From: Multivorans sp965116445 | GTDB lineage: Bacteria; Acidobacteriota; Thermoanaerobaculia; Multivoradales; Multivoraceae | DNA length: 64,000 nt | NCBI GenBank assembly: GCA_965116445.1 | Contig: OZ220688.1 | Coordinates: 1,674,001 to 1,738,000, forward strand | Reading direction: 5' to 3' | Part shown: positions 52,500 through 62,900 of the stretch, in pieces | Layout: each line of letters starts with the position of its first letter | Numbering within the stretch: the stretch's first letter is position 1 | Position numbers and translations under genes: made by a program | Notes under the pieces: model-generated | Seen by the model: the letters and a program-made list of their open reading frames with translations, nothing else | Databases searched by the model: none | What the model was told of the DNA's origin: nothing

Positions 52500-54263
52500 T
52501 CACCCTCCGGCCCGAGGGCGCATGCGTAGCCCCAAGTCGAGCAACTGCTCCTGGTCGACCGTCGAAGGCGCCTCGGTCATCAGGCACAACGCCGACGCCG
52601 TCTTCGGGAAGGCGATCACGTCGCGCAGCGAGCCGGCCCCGGCCATCAGCATGACGATCCGGTCGACGCCGAGGGCGATGCCGCCGTGCGGCGGTGCTCC
52701 GTAGCTGAGCGCCTCGAACAGGAACCCGAAACGCCGCTGCGCCTCCTCGGCGTCGATCCCGAGCAGCGCAAGCACCCGCTTCTGCAGTTCCCGCTCGTGA
52801 ATCCGGATCGAGCCGCCCCCGATCTCATTGCCGTTGAGCACAACATCGTAGGCGCGCGAGCGAACCGAGCCCGGATCACTCTCCAGACTGTCGAGGTCGG
52901 CCATGCGGGGCGACGTGAACGGATGATGCGTCGCGTTCCAGCGCCCCTCGTCGCCGTTCCAGTCGACCAGGGGAAAGTCGTGTACCCACAGGAACTCGTG
53001 GGCATCCTCGCGCATCTGGCCGAAGCGCCGGCCGACTTCCTCCCGCAACGCACCGAGTGCGGCCGCCGCGGTCGGCGCCGGGCCGGCGACCAGGAGGCCC
53101 ATCCCGCCCTCCTCGACGCCGAGTCGGTCGGCGAGCGTCTCGACCTGCGCCGGAGTCAGCGCGTTCTTGACCAGGAACGACGGCGCGCCGTTCTCGCGCT
53201 TGACCCAGAGCACGCCCTGGGCGCCGTAGCGCCGGGCGATGTCGGCGTATTCGTCGACCTGCCGCCGGCTCGACCCGGCGGCCCCCGGTATGTGCACGCC
53301 ACGCACCACTCCGCCGGCGCCGATCGCCGCCTGGAAGGCGCGGAACTCCGTCTCCCGCAGACAGTCCGTCACGTCCGCGATCTCGAGGTCTACCCGCAGG
53401 TCAGGACGGTCCGAGCCGTAGCGCGACATCGCGTCGTCGTACGAAAGACGCGGGTAGGAGGCCGGCGGCGTGATCCCGGCGAGCGGGAAAACACGCGAGA
53501 ACAGGCCCTCGACGAGGCTGTAGACATCCTCCTCGTCCACGAAGGACATCTCCACGTCGATCTGGGTGAACTCGGGCTGACGGTCGGCCCGCAGGTCCTC
53601 GTCGCGGAAGCAGCGGGCGAACTGGACGTAGCGCTCGAGGCCGCTGACCATCAGGATCTGCTTGAACAACTGCGGCGACTGCGGCAGGGCGTAGAAGTTG
53701 CCGTGGTTCAGGCGACTCGGGACCAGGTAGTCGCGGGCCCCTTCCGGGGTCGAACGGGTGAGCATCGGCGTCTCCACGTTGACGAAGCCCTGCTCCCGGA
53801 AGTAGGCGAGCGACTCGATCGTGAAGTCGGACCGCAGCCGCAGGTTGCGCTGCAGGCCTTCCCGCCGCAGATCGAGGAAGCGGTACTTGAGGCGCGTCTC
53901 CTCGCTCGCGTCCTGCGCACCCTCCATCGCGAAGGGCATCGGCTCGGAACGCGCCAGGATCCGGCCCTCCCGGACCTGCACCTCGATCTCGCCGGTCGCC
54001 ATCTTCGGGTTGACCTTGTCCGGGTCGCGCCGTACCACGTCGCCCTCGACCTCGACGACGTACTCGAGACGTGCGGGCTGCAGAACCTCGGCCGCATCCG
54101 GCGTGCTCTCCGGATGGACGACGGCCTGGACGACACCGCTCCGGTCACGCACGTCGAGGAAGATCACGCCGCCGTGATCGCGGCGGCGGTGGACCCACCC
54201 CTGGACCTTCGCCTGTTCGCCGACCTGGTCGGTCGTCAGGGTTCCTGCCTTGGTTCTCTTCAC
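52500..54263 (-). CDS. aspS: Aspartyl-tRNA synthetase
   Basis: The 587-residue bacterial-type enzyme has the OB-fold N-terminus (GWVHRRRDHGGVIFLDVRDRSGVVQAVVH), class II motif 2 (FRDEDLRADRQPEFTQIDVEMSF), the bacterial GAD insertion, FTSPRMADLDSL and motif 3 (HGGIALGVDRIVMLMAGAGSLRDVIAFPK). GTG 54263 (VKRTKAGTLT) aligns with other AspRS starts; GTG 54305 would add a non-conserved stretch. Whether it also charges tRNA-Asn cannot be told without knowing if asnS is elsewhere. Confidence 0.95.
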   Translation of the reverse strand: MKRTKAGTLTTDQVGEQAKVQGWVHRRRDHGGVIFLDVRDRSGVVQAVVHPESTPDAAEVLQPARLEYVVEVEGDVVRRDPDKVNPKMATGEIEVQVREGRILARSEPMPFAMEGAQDASEETRLKYRFLDLRREGLQRNLRLRSDFTIESLAYFREQGFVNVETPMLTRSTPEGARDYLVPSRLNHGNFYALPQSPQLFKQILMVSGLERYVQFARCFRDEDLRADRQPEFTQIDVEMSFVDEEDVYSLVEGLFSRVFPLAGITPPASYPRLSYDDAMSRYGSDRPDLRVDLEIADVTDCLRETEFRAFQAAIGAGGVVRGVHIPGAAGSSRRQVDEYADIARRYGAQGVLWVKRENGAPSFLVKNALTPAQVETLADRLGVEEGGMGLLVAGPAPTAAAALGALREEVGRRFGQMREDAHEFLWVHDFPLVDWNGDEGRWNATHHPFTSPRMADLDSLESDPGSVRSRAYDVVLNGNEIGGGSIRIHERELQKRVLALLGIDAEEAQRRFGFLFEALSYGAPPHGGIALGVDRIVMLMAGAGSLRDVIAFPKTASALCLMTEAPSTVDQEQLLDLGLRMRPRAGG

Positions 54264-54353
54264 GTGCTTGCCCGATGTGTTGTGTTGTTGGCCGCGGGCG
54301 CTCACCCTCGGACGGCCACCGCGTCGAAGTCCCGGATACTCGCACAGTCGAGG

Positions 54354-55628
54354 CTACTCGCGGGAGAACATCCTCTCTTGTACCGCTTTGGCAAAACCGT
54401 TGCGCGGGACCGTCTCTTGGAAGCCGCCGCTCAGGCTCTTCAACACCGCAGTCCCCGCCGCCTGTTCGTTTTCGCCGATGAGCACAATCCAGTCATAGCC
54501 GCTGCGGTCGGCCTTCCTCAAGGCAGCCTTGAGTGCCTTGGGCGGAGCAAGTTCAGCAACCGCCATCTGTCCTGCGTCGCGGAGCTCCTCTGCCAAATCC
54601 AACGCGTCCCGCAGGCAGGAAGCTCCGAGCGGAATCACACACACCGGTGGCACGACGATACTGAGGCCAGAGGAAAGCAGTTCCACCAGTCGATCCTGAC
54701 CGATCGCGAAGCCGATACCGGGCACCGCGGGACCACCGAGCTCGCCGATCAGCCCGTCGTAGCGACCGCCACCCAAGATTGCATTCTGCGCCCCCAGCCC
54801 CGCTGAGCTGATCTCGAACACGGTCCGCGTGTAGTAGTCGAGACCTCGCACCAGCTTGTCGTCGACCTTGTAAGTGATAGCAAGCCGTTCGAGCAGCTCG
54901 CATACAACAGCAAAATGCTCCCGGGCTGCCCGGCCCAGCGAATCGCGCAACCGGGGTGCCCCTTCGAGTATCTTCCGCTCCTTTGGCACCTTCGTATCCA
55001 GGATTCGGAGAGGATTCGTCTCCAGGCGACGCCGGCTGTCCGCGCCGAGCTCGCCACGATACGGTTCAAGATACTCCCGCAAACGCTGTGCGTAGTGCTG
55101 CCGGCACTCCGGGTCGCCAACTGAGTTGAGTCCCACCTCCAGGTCGTCGAAGTTCAACTCGGACAGGAAGCGCAACAGCATGGCCAGCAACTCGGCGTCG
55201 CTGTAGGGGCCCGGATCGCCGATCAACTCCGCGCCGATCTGGTGGAACTGCCGGTAGCGCCCCGCCTGCGGTCGCTCGTACCGGAAGTGCGGCCCCATGT
55301 AGAAGACCTTGACTGGCTGAGGCCCAGACGCCATGTTGTGCTGCAGGTAGGCCCGCGCCACCGCAGCCGTGCTCTCGGGCCGAAGTGTCAGGCTGCGGCC
55401 CTTCTTGTCGTCGAAGGTGTACATCTGCTTGCCGACGATCTCGCTGCCCTCGCCCACACTGCGCACGAACAGTTCCGTGTCCTCGACCACCGGCGTCCGC
55501 AACTCCTCGTAGCCATACAGTCGGAAGACCGAGCGCGCTGTCTCCTCAACCATCGCGAAGAGGCGTACTTCGCGCGACAGCAGGTCCCGCATCCCCTTGA
55601 CGGTCTGGAATCGTCGCTTCGCAGCCAT
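54354..55628 (-). CDS. hisS: Histidyl-tRNA synthetase
   Basis: The roughly 424-residue class II enzyme shows KGMRDLLSREVRLF at the start, YGYEELRTPVVEDTELFVRSVGEGSEIVGKQMYTF (motif 1 region), FYMGPHFRYERPQAGRYRQFHQIGAELIG (motif 2), the HisA signature LVRGLDYYTRTVFE and the anticodon-binding domain at the C-terminus (VCVIPLGAS...). ATG 55628 (MAAKRRFQTVKGMRD) is chosen; an in-frame ATG at 55646 is possible. It is the first gene of the hisS-to-ribE run and is followed by aspS, a frequent pair. No T-box or leader is evident upstream. Confidence 0.95.
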   Translation of the reverse strand: MAAKRRFQTVKGMRDLLSREVRLFAMVEETARSVFRLYGYEELRTPVVEDTELFVRSVGEGSEIVGKQMYTFDDKKGRSLTLRPESTAAVARAYLQHNMASGPQPVKVFYMGPHFRYERPQAGRYRQFHQIGAELIGDPGPYSDAELLAMLLRFLSELNFDDLEVGLNSVGDPECRQHYAQRLREYLEPYRGELGADSRRRLETNPLRILDTKVPKERKILEGAPRLRDSLGRAAREHFAVVCELLERLAITYKVDDKLVRGLDYYTRTVFEISSAGLGAQNAILGGGRYDGLIGELGGPAVPGIGFAIGQDRLVELLSSGLSIVVPPVCVIPLGASCLRDALDLAEELRDAGQMAVAELAPPKALKAALRKADRSGYDWIVLIGENEQAAGTAVLKSLSGGFQETVPRNGFAKAVQERMFSRE

Positions 55629-55688
55629 GGGGCCGATCGTATCCATCCTGGGATCAGACCCTGCTGTGGAGCCGGCAGTCAAGGCGGA

Positions 55689-55731
55689 GCCGGCCTCGCG
55701 GCCGGCGCGTCTTCAGGCCGCCTTCGGCGGC
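55689..55731. terminator. Two tandem hairpins between Uma2 and hisS
   Basis: GCCGGCC-TCGC-GGCCGGC (55689-55706) and GCCGCC-TTC-GGCGGC (55717-55731) are strong G/C stems just past the stop of the Uma2 gene (minus strand) and upstream of hisS. The first has the same stem as the hairpin at 30921-30938. They may terminate Uma2 transcription or be copies of a dispersed palindromic repeat. Confidence 0.5.
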
Positions 55732-55759
55732 AGGTGGCGCGACCCCGCTCTCCAGTCGG

Positions 55760-56356
55760 TCAGCCCTTTGCGAACACCCGGTCCACGGTCGCCCAGAGCG
55801 CGTCCATTTCGAGTTCGATCTCGGGAACCGCGACGGACCGGTAGCGCGACCCGTCCGGCGTCCGCTCGACGAACTCCTCGTCCTCGCGAACCAGGAAGCT
55901 GATCCGGCGCTGTTTCGGATCGACCACCCAGTACTCGCCGACCCCGTGCTCGCGGTAGAGGTTCAGCTTGTAGACCCGATCGCGTGAGGCGGTGCCGGGG
56001 GAGAGCACCTCGACGAGCAGATCGGGCGGCCCCTCCACCCAGCTCTGGATGAAGTCGCGCCGTCGGCGCGAAATGAAGATCACGTCCGGCTGCACCACGG
56101 AGTGATCGACGAGGTGGACGTCCATCGGCGCCACCATGGCCACACCGTCGGTGCGATCCGCCACATCGGCGAAAAGTCGGAACAGTTGACCCACGATGAT
56201 CTGGTGGACGGCTAGCGGGCTCGCACTCAGGTAGAACCTCCCGTAGAGGAGTTCGCAACGCGGTTCGTCGGGCAGGGCCATGTAGTCGCGGCGGCGGTAC
56301 GGACCCAGACTGCGCGGCAAGGCCCGCGGCGGCTGGTCGAGCAACGTCACGGTCAT
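55760..56356 (-). CDS. Uma2 family (DUF820) PD-(D/E)XK-fold protein
   Basis: The 198-residue protein has the Uma2/DUF820 layout: YRRRDYMALPDEPRCELLYGR (start of domain), SVVQPDVIFIS (Asp), LLVEVLSPGTASRDRVYKL (Glu and Lys of the PD-(D/E)XK fold), GVGEYWVVDPKQRRI. These are widespread in cyanobacteria, acidobacteria and others and are often called endonucleases without experimental proof. ATG 56356 is the start; a TATACT box sits 7 bases upstream. Longer in-frame readings to 56479 look non-coding. Confidence 0.9.
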   Translation of the reverse strand: MTVTLLDQPPRALPRSLGPYRRRDYMALPDEPRCELLYGRFYLSASPLAVHQIIVGQLFRLFADVADRTDGVAMVAPMDVHLVDHSVVQPDVIFISRRRRDFIQSWVEGPPDLLVEVLSPGTASRDRVYKLNLYREHGVGEYWVVDPKQRRISFLVREDEEFVERTPDGSRYRSVAVPEIELEMDALWATVDRVFAKG

Positions 56357-56363
56357 GCAGAGA

Positions 56364-56369
56364 AGTATA
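56364..56369 (-). promoter_or_regulatory. Candidate -10 box for the Uma2 gene
   Basis: TATACT on the minus strand, ending 7 bases before the ATG at 56356; no clear -35. This is the same tight -10-to-ATG spacing seen at the transposase and VWFA genes and suggests a leaderless message. Confidence 0.45.
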
Positions 56370-56518
56370 CGGAGCGGTGTCGGCGGCCGCCCAAGTAGCG
56401 GCGAAACGGACAAGAACCGTTGACAGAATGACCCCATCGCGACCGTGTCTGCCGTTCGCCTGGCCGGGGTAGACGTCATCCGGTTCGGTGGTAGCGTCCC
56501 TGCAGGGACGAGCCACAG

Positions 56519-57649
56519 GTGCAGATCGAACTCTCCGAACGCCAGCGCGCCACCGTCGCCGCCGCGGCAACGATCGCCGCGGCCGCCGTCATCCTCGCCG
56601 CAGTCGTTGCGCTGTTCTGGGCCATCGGCGGTTTCTTCGCCGCCTTCTCGAACGTCTTCCTGCCGCTGGCGATCGCGGCAGTTCTGGCGTTCGTGTTGCG
56701 GCCCTACTACGAGCTGCTGAACGAGCGGTTGCGGTTCCCGAGAATCCTCGCGGTGGCAACCGTGCTGCTGTCCCTGCTCCTCCCGATCGTCGGTTTCGCC
56801 TGGTTCTTCGGCTCGATGGCGGCGTCACAGATCGACGAGCTGTTCGAGGCGCTCCCTGATGCGTGGGACCGCCTCGTCGCCTGGACGGCCGACATCTCGC
56901 CCGTCGTGACCGACTTCCTGGAAACGAACCCGGTCGCGATCAGGGTCCAGGAGGCATTCGAGGGCGGGGATTCGAACTTGCTCGCGAGCTTCGGCATCGT
57001 CGGCGACACGGCACTGGACGTTCTCCAGAGCATCGGCGCCGGCCTCGCTTCGCTCTTCGCCTGGGCGGTCCTGCCGGTCTACCTCTGCTTCTTCCTGATC
57101 GTCGAACCCGACCGGTTCCGCAAGCTGGACCACCTCTTCCCCTTCCTCAAGCCGAGGACCCGGGAGGACGTGATCTACCTGATCCAGGAGTTCATCGACA
57201 TCCTGGTCGCCTTCTTCCGCGGCCAGCTCGTCATCGCCTTTCTCCAGGGCGCGCTCTTCGCGATCGGCTTCCAGGTCGCCGGTCTGCGCTACGGCCTGGT
57301 CCTGGGCCTGATGCTCGGCTTCCTGAACATCATTCCCTACCTCGGGAGCATCGTCGGCCTGGCCGTGGCGCTGCCGATCGGCTACTTGCAAGAGGGTGGC
57401 GGGCTCGATCTCGTGATCTGGGTCGTCGTCGTCTTCGCGCTCGTCCAGCTCATCGAGGCCTACGTGCTGACGCCCCGGATCATGGGCGACCGCACCGGAT
57501 TACACCCGATGGCGATCATCGTCGCCGTGTTCTTCTGGGGCTCGGCCCTCAACGGCATCGCCGGCATGATCCTCGCGATCCCCTTGACCGCGTTCCTCGT
57601 CGTCTTCTGGCGCCTGGCGCGGGAGCGCTACATCGGCGAGGTGCTGTAG
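56519..57649 (+). CDS. AI-2E family transporter (PerM/YdiK-type permease)
   Basis: The 376-residue protein has about eight transmembrane helices: two at the N-terminus (ATIAAAAVILAAVVALFWAIGG, FLPLAIAAVLAFVLRP), a central soluble segment (residues 105-160), and the C-terminal block with GLVLGLMLGFLNIIPYLGSIVG and AYVLTPRIMGDRTGLHPMAIIVAVFFWG, the family signature. Substrates differ across the family (autoinducer-2, Na+/H+, others), so none is assigned. It starts at GTG 56519. Its neighbours are not functionally linked. Confidence 0.92.
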   Translation: MQIELSERQRATVAAAATIAAAAVILAAVVALFWAIGGFFAAFSNVFLPLAIAAVLAFVLRPYYELLNERLRFPRILAVATVLLSLLLPIVGFAWFFGSMAASQIDELFEALPDAWDRLVAWTADISPVVTDFLETNPVAIRVQEAFEGGDSNLLASFGIVGDTALDVLQSIGAGLASLFAWAVLPVYLCFFLIVEPDRFRKLDHLFPFLKPRTREDVIYLIQEFIDILVAFFRGQLVIAFLQGALFAIGFQVAGLRYGLVLGLMLGFLNIIPYLGSIVGLAVALPIGYLQEGGGLDLVIWVVVVFALVQLIEAYVLTPRIMGDRTGLHPMAIIVAVFFWGSALNGIAGMILAIPLTAFLVVFWRLARERYIGEVL

Positions 57650-57795
57650 GCGACTCCAAGGACCGCGAAAGCAGAGGCGGCTTGGCGTCCGGCTCGCCAT
57701 CGGTTGCAGCGGAGTTCGACGACGACAGCGGGGCCGTGTTACGCTACGCAACACCGTTACGTTCCGTCACGCATTGACGGAGGGCAACTGAGACC

Positions 57796-58527
57796 ATGGC
57801 CGGGGCGGTTCTTCTATCGATCAAGCTCACCGCGCGGCTAGCCGAGGTGACGGTGGCCGCGGTCAGGGCTGCCATTCGTCGTGGCCGCCTGAAGGCAGTG
57901 ACGCTCGCAAAGGCCGAGCGCACGGCGGTCCGGTTCGTCGACCTGCGGGAGGCTGCTCGCTACTACGGGTGGCCCCCGGCACTCGTGAACCGCCTGGAGG
58001 ACGAAATGAGGACCGGGGTTCCCGAGGGCCAGACGGTCTACAAGATGGACGAGCGGCCGGACAGGCTCTCCGGCGAAAGCCAAAGTAGCTCTTTGCAGGA
58101 CGTCGCTTCTTCTGTCGTGGCCGATCCGGCAGGCCCCGAATCCGAGAGCGGCGTGTCAACAGCACCGCTCGCCGGATCCGCTGGTCCGGCTTCTCAAGCT
58201 CACGATGCCGCACCTGAACCGGACCTGACCACCGATCCGAGATCGGCGCATGGCGCCTGGCAGCGCGCAGCGACGGAGCTGGCCGGCGTCGACCACATGC
58301 CGGCCGAAGCTCCTGCGGGTTTCCGGCTCATCCTTCCCCGCGAGACCGCCGCGCTCCAGCCGCGAGAGGTGTACGACCTCGTCGTGGACGGCGAGGTCGT
58401 GGGAACGATCGCGGACAAAGGACTCGCAACCTACGTCAGGGAGAAGTGCTTCCGGGGCGAGGTCTTCGTCGACGGCAGAGGGGCGGTCAAGTGGCGGCCG
58501 CGGGTACCTCTGAAGGCCGAGGCGTGA
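57796..58527 (+). CDS. Hypothetical protein with HTH-like N-terminus
   Basis: The 243-residue protein begins SIKLTARLAEVTVAAVRAAIRRGRLKAVTLAKAERTAVRFV, compatible with a MerR/excisionase-like helix-turn-helix, followed by a long low-complexity Ser/Ala/Pro linker (about 85-150) and a C-terminal compact part (FRLILPRETAALQPREVYDLVVDGEVVGTIADKGLATYVREKCF). No family is recognised. GGAGG lies about 12 bases before the ATG. It precedes the AAA_14/DUF4143 gene by 40 bp on the same strand, so the two may be co-transcribed. Confidence 0.6.
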   Translation: MAGAVLLSIKLTARLAEVTVAAVRAAIRRGRLKAVTLAKAERTAVRFVDLREAARYYGWPPALVNRLEDEMRTGVPEGQTVYKMDERPDRLSGESQSSSLQDVASSVVADPAGPESESGVSTAPLAGSAGPASQAHDAAPEPDLTTDPRSAHGAWQRAATELAGVDHMPAEAPAGFRLILPRETAALQPREVYDLVVDGEVVGTIADKGLATYVREKCFRGEVFVDGRGAVKWRPRVPLKAEA

Positions 58528-58567
58528 CACCGATCTCTCCTCCTGGAAAGGAGAGAACAGAGCCCAC

Positions 58568-59938
58568 ATGACCCGAGATCTGGAACTTCTCCGACTCGCC
58601 TTCGACGCGCAGCTTGCAGACGGGCTGGAAAGTGCCGGCCCGTCCTTCACTCCGCGACGCGTCTTCGGTCGTGTCCGCATGCCGGGCAAGGTCACCTCGG
58701 TAATCGGCATGCGGCGTGCGGGAAAGACGACATTCCTGCACCAGTTGAGGGCCGAGAGAATCGCGCACGGCGCGGCGCCCTGGCAGGTTCCCTTCCTGCG
58801 CCTCGAGGACGAACGTTTCGCGGAACTGGACGCAGTCACTCTCGGCGTCCTGATGGACGAGTACCCGAGCCGCTACCTGGAGAGTGCCAGCGTGGCGCCC
58901 GAAGCCTGGTTCCTCGACGAAATCCAGGTCGTTCCCGGGTGGGAGCGGCTTGTGAGACGGCTGTTGGACTCCAGCCCCGGCGACCTGCACATCTCAGGCT
59001 CCTCCGCCGCTCTTCTCTCTCACGAGATCGCCACCGAGCTGCGAGGGCGCGGATGGAAGGTGCTCATCCATCCGTTCAGCTTCGAAGAGGCTCTTCGGCA
59101 CGGCGGAACACCTCCGCCTTCCGATCCGCAAGCCGCGACGATGGAAGAAGAGGACCGACTGGAATCGGGCCTCCGGCGCTGGCTGCAGACCGGAGGATTC
59201 CCGGAAGTTCAGGGCCTGCCCCTGGCGCCACGGCTGCAACTGCTCCGTGACTACGTTGACGTGGCCATCCTGCGGGATGTCGTTGACCGCCACGCGGTCC
59301 GCAACGTGACGGGCCTGCGCTGGCTGGCCCGCCATCTGCTGGCGAACGCAGCGTCCTCCTTCAGCGTCGAGAAGTTCCACGCCAGGCTGAGGTCGCAGGG
59401 GATCGCCATCGCCAAGGACACCGTGCACGACTACCTTGCCTACCTGGAGGACTGCTTCCTCGTGCGGACCGTGTGGATGGAGGCGAACTCGGAGCGCCAG
59501 CGCATGGCGAATCCACGCAAAGCCTACCCCGTGGACGCCGGCCTGATCCCGGCCTTCGATCGCACGGGCAAAGCCAACCTGGGACACGCGCTGGAAACTG
59601 CGATCCTGATCGAGTTGGAGCGTCGGCAATGCGACGTGACGTACGTGCGGACGCCGGGAGGCTACGAAGTGGACTTTCTCGCCCGGTCGCCGAGCGGCGG
59701 AGCAGAGTTGATTCAGGTCTGCGCCGATGCTTCGGACGCCAAGACCGCGACCAGAGAACTTCGGGCGCTCACCGCCGCGGGGGACAGCTTCCCCAGCGCA
59801 CGCAAACGGCTGCTGACGCTCACGAGATCGGGCTTCCCCGCCGAACTTGACGGAGACATCGAGGCGCAACCGGCCTACGAGTGGCTACTCGGCGACTCAC
59901 CGGTCGAGGCAGAGCCGCCGGCTGCAGGCTGGCGTTAG
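58568..59938 (+). CDS. AAA_14 / DUF4143 ATPase
   Basis: The 456-residue protein has the AAA_14 N-terminal ATPase (Walker A GMRRAGKTT at 47-55, Walker B WFLDEIQ, sensor-like ISGSSAALLS) and a C-terminal DUF4143 domain with a PD-(D/E)XK-like fold (LGHALETAILIELERRQCDVTYVRTPGGYEVDFLA). These proteins are common, mobile and poorly understood; some belong to toxin-antitoxin or phage-related loci. GGAAAGGAGAG lies upstream of the ATG. It follows the unknown HTH-like gene. Confidence 0.88.
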   Translation: MTRDLELLRLAFDAQLADGLESAGPSFTPRRVFGRVRMPGKVTSVIGMRRAGKTTFLHQLRAERIAHGAAPWQVPFLRLEDERFAELDAVTLGVLMDEYPSRYLESASVAPEAWFLDEIQVVPGWERLVRRLLDSSPGDLHISGSSAALLSHEIATELRGRGWKVLIHPFSFEEALRHGGTPPPSDPQAATMEEEDRLESGLRRWLQTGGFPEVQGLPLAPRLQLLRDYVDVAILRDVVDRHAVRNVTGLRWLARHLLANAASSFSVEKFHARLRSQGIAIAKDTVHDYLAYLEDCFLVRTVWMEANSERQRMANPRKAYPVDAGLIPAFDRTGKANLGHALETAILIELERRQCDVTYVRTPGGYEVDFLARSPSGGAELIQVCADASDAKTATRELRALTAAGDSFPSARKRLLTLTRSGFPAELDGDIEAQPAYEWLLGDSPVEAEPPAAGWR

Positions 59939-59959
59939 GCCCACCCGGACAGGCACGGG

Positions 59960-62900
59960 CTACAACAACACCAGCCGGCCGGACGCCGGCACACCGGTCA
60001 ACTGCTCCAGGGCATGGCAATACCAGCGGATCTGCCGGCGATAGCGGTCGCCACGAGTCATGCCGTTCGCGCTGGAATCGCCTCCTGACGGCGTGTCGAG
60101 ATTGCCCAGATCCGTCTTCCAGTCGACGACGATCCACTTGCCGTCGTCGTCCAGGTAGGCGAGGTCGATCGCGCCCTCGACGATCCGGTGTTCCTCATCG
60201 CCGGCCAGGGGGAGGAGGAAGGGCGTCTCGCGCAGGACCCGCTGCGAGGCTCGGGCCGCTTCCGCCGCGGGGCTCGCGAGGGCCGCGGCCACCACGGTTT
60301 CGGCCGCTTCGATCTCCGGCCCCGTCGCGCCCAGCAGGGAGCCGTGGAGGCGGACCAGTTCGCGGATTCGCTGCCGCTCGCCGTCGAGCGGCGCGTCGCG
60401 AAGCACAGTGTGGACCAGACTGCCGAAGCGCCTGCCTCCTGGGCGATCGCGGACACGCTCCAGTTCTTCGACCCTCACCTCGGCGGCCGCACCGGGCGGT
60501 TCGAAGTCCAGGTCGGTCACCGCCCCGGGACTGACCGTTGGCCGGCTGCCCCGCTCGAGCAGTTCCCCGGTCCGCTCACGCCAGCGCTCGAAGCGTTCGC
60601 GGCTCTCCTCGGCGATGGCGCCTCCACCGGCGACCAGAAGATCCTCTCCCAACAGCCCGTACTTTGAGGGGGGCTGCTGGTCCACGAGCGCGGCGTCCCA
60701 CCAGACGACATCGTAAGCTGGCCCCTCGTCGCCCGCCCCGTCGGTGCCGGCCGCTGCGGGAAACCGGTAGCGACCAGGCCTGACCGACTTCTCAGGCCCG
60801 CGGTCGTCGTCCGACGGTCGCGCCGCCACCGATCGATCGCCGAACTCGGGGCACCCCTCGGCGGGCTCGGAGCGCCGCCAGTTCTCCGACGCCGGGTACA
60901 CGGCGTCGTTCAGGCACTCGATCCAGCCCGGGCGCTTCACGTCGCCGACCGCCGGCACGACGAGCAGGTCGCGGGCCCGCGTCGCCGCCACGTAGGCGAC
61001 GCGGACGCCCTCCGCTTCCTCCCGCCTGTCCTCGACCTCCGCCGCGTCGACCAGCTCCTGCGGCGCCAGCCCGAGCAGTTTCGCCGCGCACAGGCCTTCC
61101 TCGCTCCGCAACGTCCGCTCGGCCCCGCGCGACAGCTTGGCGGTCATGTCCGCCAGGATGACGACCGGGAACTCCAGACCCTTCGCCGTGTGGACGGTCA
61201 TCACGCGGACGCCGTCCGCGTCCTCCTCGACCACCGGCGCCTGCGTGCTTCCTATCCGTTCGGCCTCCTCGTCCAACTGCTCCACGAAGCCGCGGAACGA
61301 GCGGCCGCCGGCCACCTCGTAGCGGCGCGCGAGATCGCAGACGCGCTGCGCGTTGCCCAATACCTGGTTGCCCGCGGGCCGGAGCGCCATCGCCGCCTGC
61401 GCGCGCGGTTTGGCGAGGATCTCCTGCACGGTCTGGACGATCGGCCGATAGTTCCGTCGGCGGTGAAGCGTGCCGAGGAAGTCGAGAACGTCGACCAGGG
61501 AAGCGAACTCGGGCGGCGGTTCGCCCTCCTCCCGGGCCTTGCGCGGCGAGTAGAGGGGATGCAAGTTCCCGTAGCGCGTCCTGAACCGCAGCAGCAGATC
61601 GTCGTCGAAGGCGAAGAGGGAGCCGCGCAGCGTCGCGTACACGGAGAGGCGATCGTCGGGCCACTCGACCGCCGTGAGCGCGGACCGAAGCGCCTCGACT
61701 TCCTCCCGTTCGTGAAAGGACCGGGCGCCGATCAGAAGATGCGGTATGCCGAAGGCCTCCAGGCCGCGGACATAGTCGCGGGCCGTGTCCTGGTTCCAGC
61801 TCAGGAAGCGCCTGAACAGGAGGCATACGTGCCGCGCCTCGACCGGTATCCGCTTCAGCCGGCCCGGATTCGCCGGATCGGGGACCTCGACCTTCCAGCC
61901 GCTCTCCTCGATCAGCCAGCGCACGAACTCGACCGTCGCGTATGGCTGGCACGCCTCGATGTTCTTCTGGCTCACGTTGCGGTACCCGTAGGGCCTGGGC
62001 GGCGGCAGCACGACAACCTGGGGCTGAGCTGCAATGGCCTCGCGGTGCTCTCCCAACGGTATGTAGTCGGCGCTTCCGGCCGTCTTGTCACCGGTCATCA
62101 GCGGCGCGAAGGCCGCGTTGACCACCCGCTGAATGGGCGCCGCGGAACGGAAGCTGGTCGCAAGCTGCAGGACCACGACGCCGCGTTCCGCGAGTCTTCC
62201 CTTGACCTCCTGATAGAGCACGACATCCGCGCGGCGGAAGCGATAGATCGACTGCTTCGGATCGCCGACCAGGAAGAGCTTGCCCGGAGCCGGCGTCACC
62301 CGCCGCCAATCGTCCTGGTCAGGGTCGTCGGCCGCCAGCAGGAGCAGAATCTCCGCTTGCAGAGGGTCCGTATCCTGGAACTCGTCGACGAACAGGTGGG
62401 TGTAGCGTGCCTGCAGATGGCGCCGCACGTCCCGGTCGCGCCGCAGAAGGTCGCGAGCCTTGATCAGCAGGTCGTGGAAGTCGAGCTTCCCGAGCAGGGT
62501 CTTCGCTTCCTCGTAGCGCTCGACGGCGCCCGACAGTTCGTCCTTCAGGAGCGCCGCCAGGTCGGCGTTCGCGTCGCGCTCGAACTCGCGCAGGCGATCC
62601 GCCAGCCGGCGCCAGAGTTCAAAGACCTGGTCGCGCCCCACGCCTTCCGCGAAGCCGCCCCGTCCCTTGCGCGGACTCCGGAAGCCGCTCAGGTCGCGCA
62701 GCAACAGGGCCAGCCGCGCTTCCAACTGGTCATCGAACGCCTCCCGATCGCCGTCCGGGTCCCCGGTGTCCGACCCGGTTGGCACACCACCGAGTTGCCT
62801 GCTGCGGACGATCCAGTTCGACAGTTCGACCACGGGCGCCAGACCCCGTCGCAGCAGGTCACTCTTCCGGCCGTGCTGAACCAGCGCGGCCAGCCGCTCG

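Noticed and set aside
56419..56424. TTGACA upstream of the AI-2E transporter gene
   Set aside because: No -10 hexamer is found at 16-18 bp spacing and the next start codon is about 95 bases away.
57838..58213. Minus-strand frames opposite the unknown gene at 57796
   Set aside because: They lack ribosome binding sites and are Arg/Pro-rich shadows; the plus-strand frame has GGAGG and flows into the AAA_14 gene.
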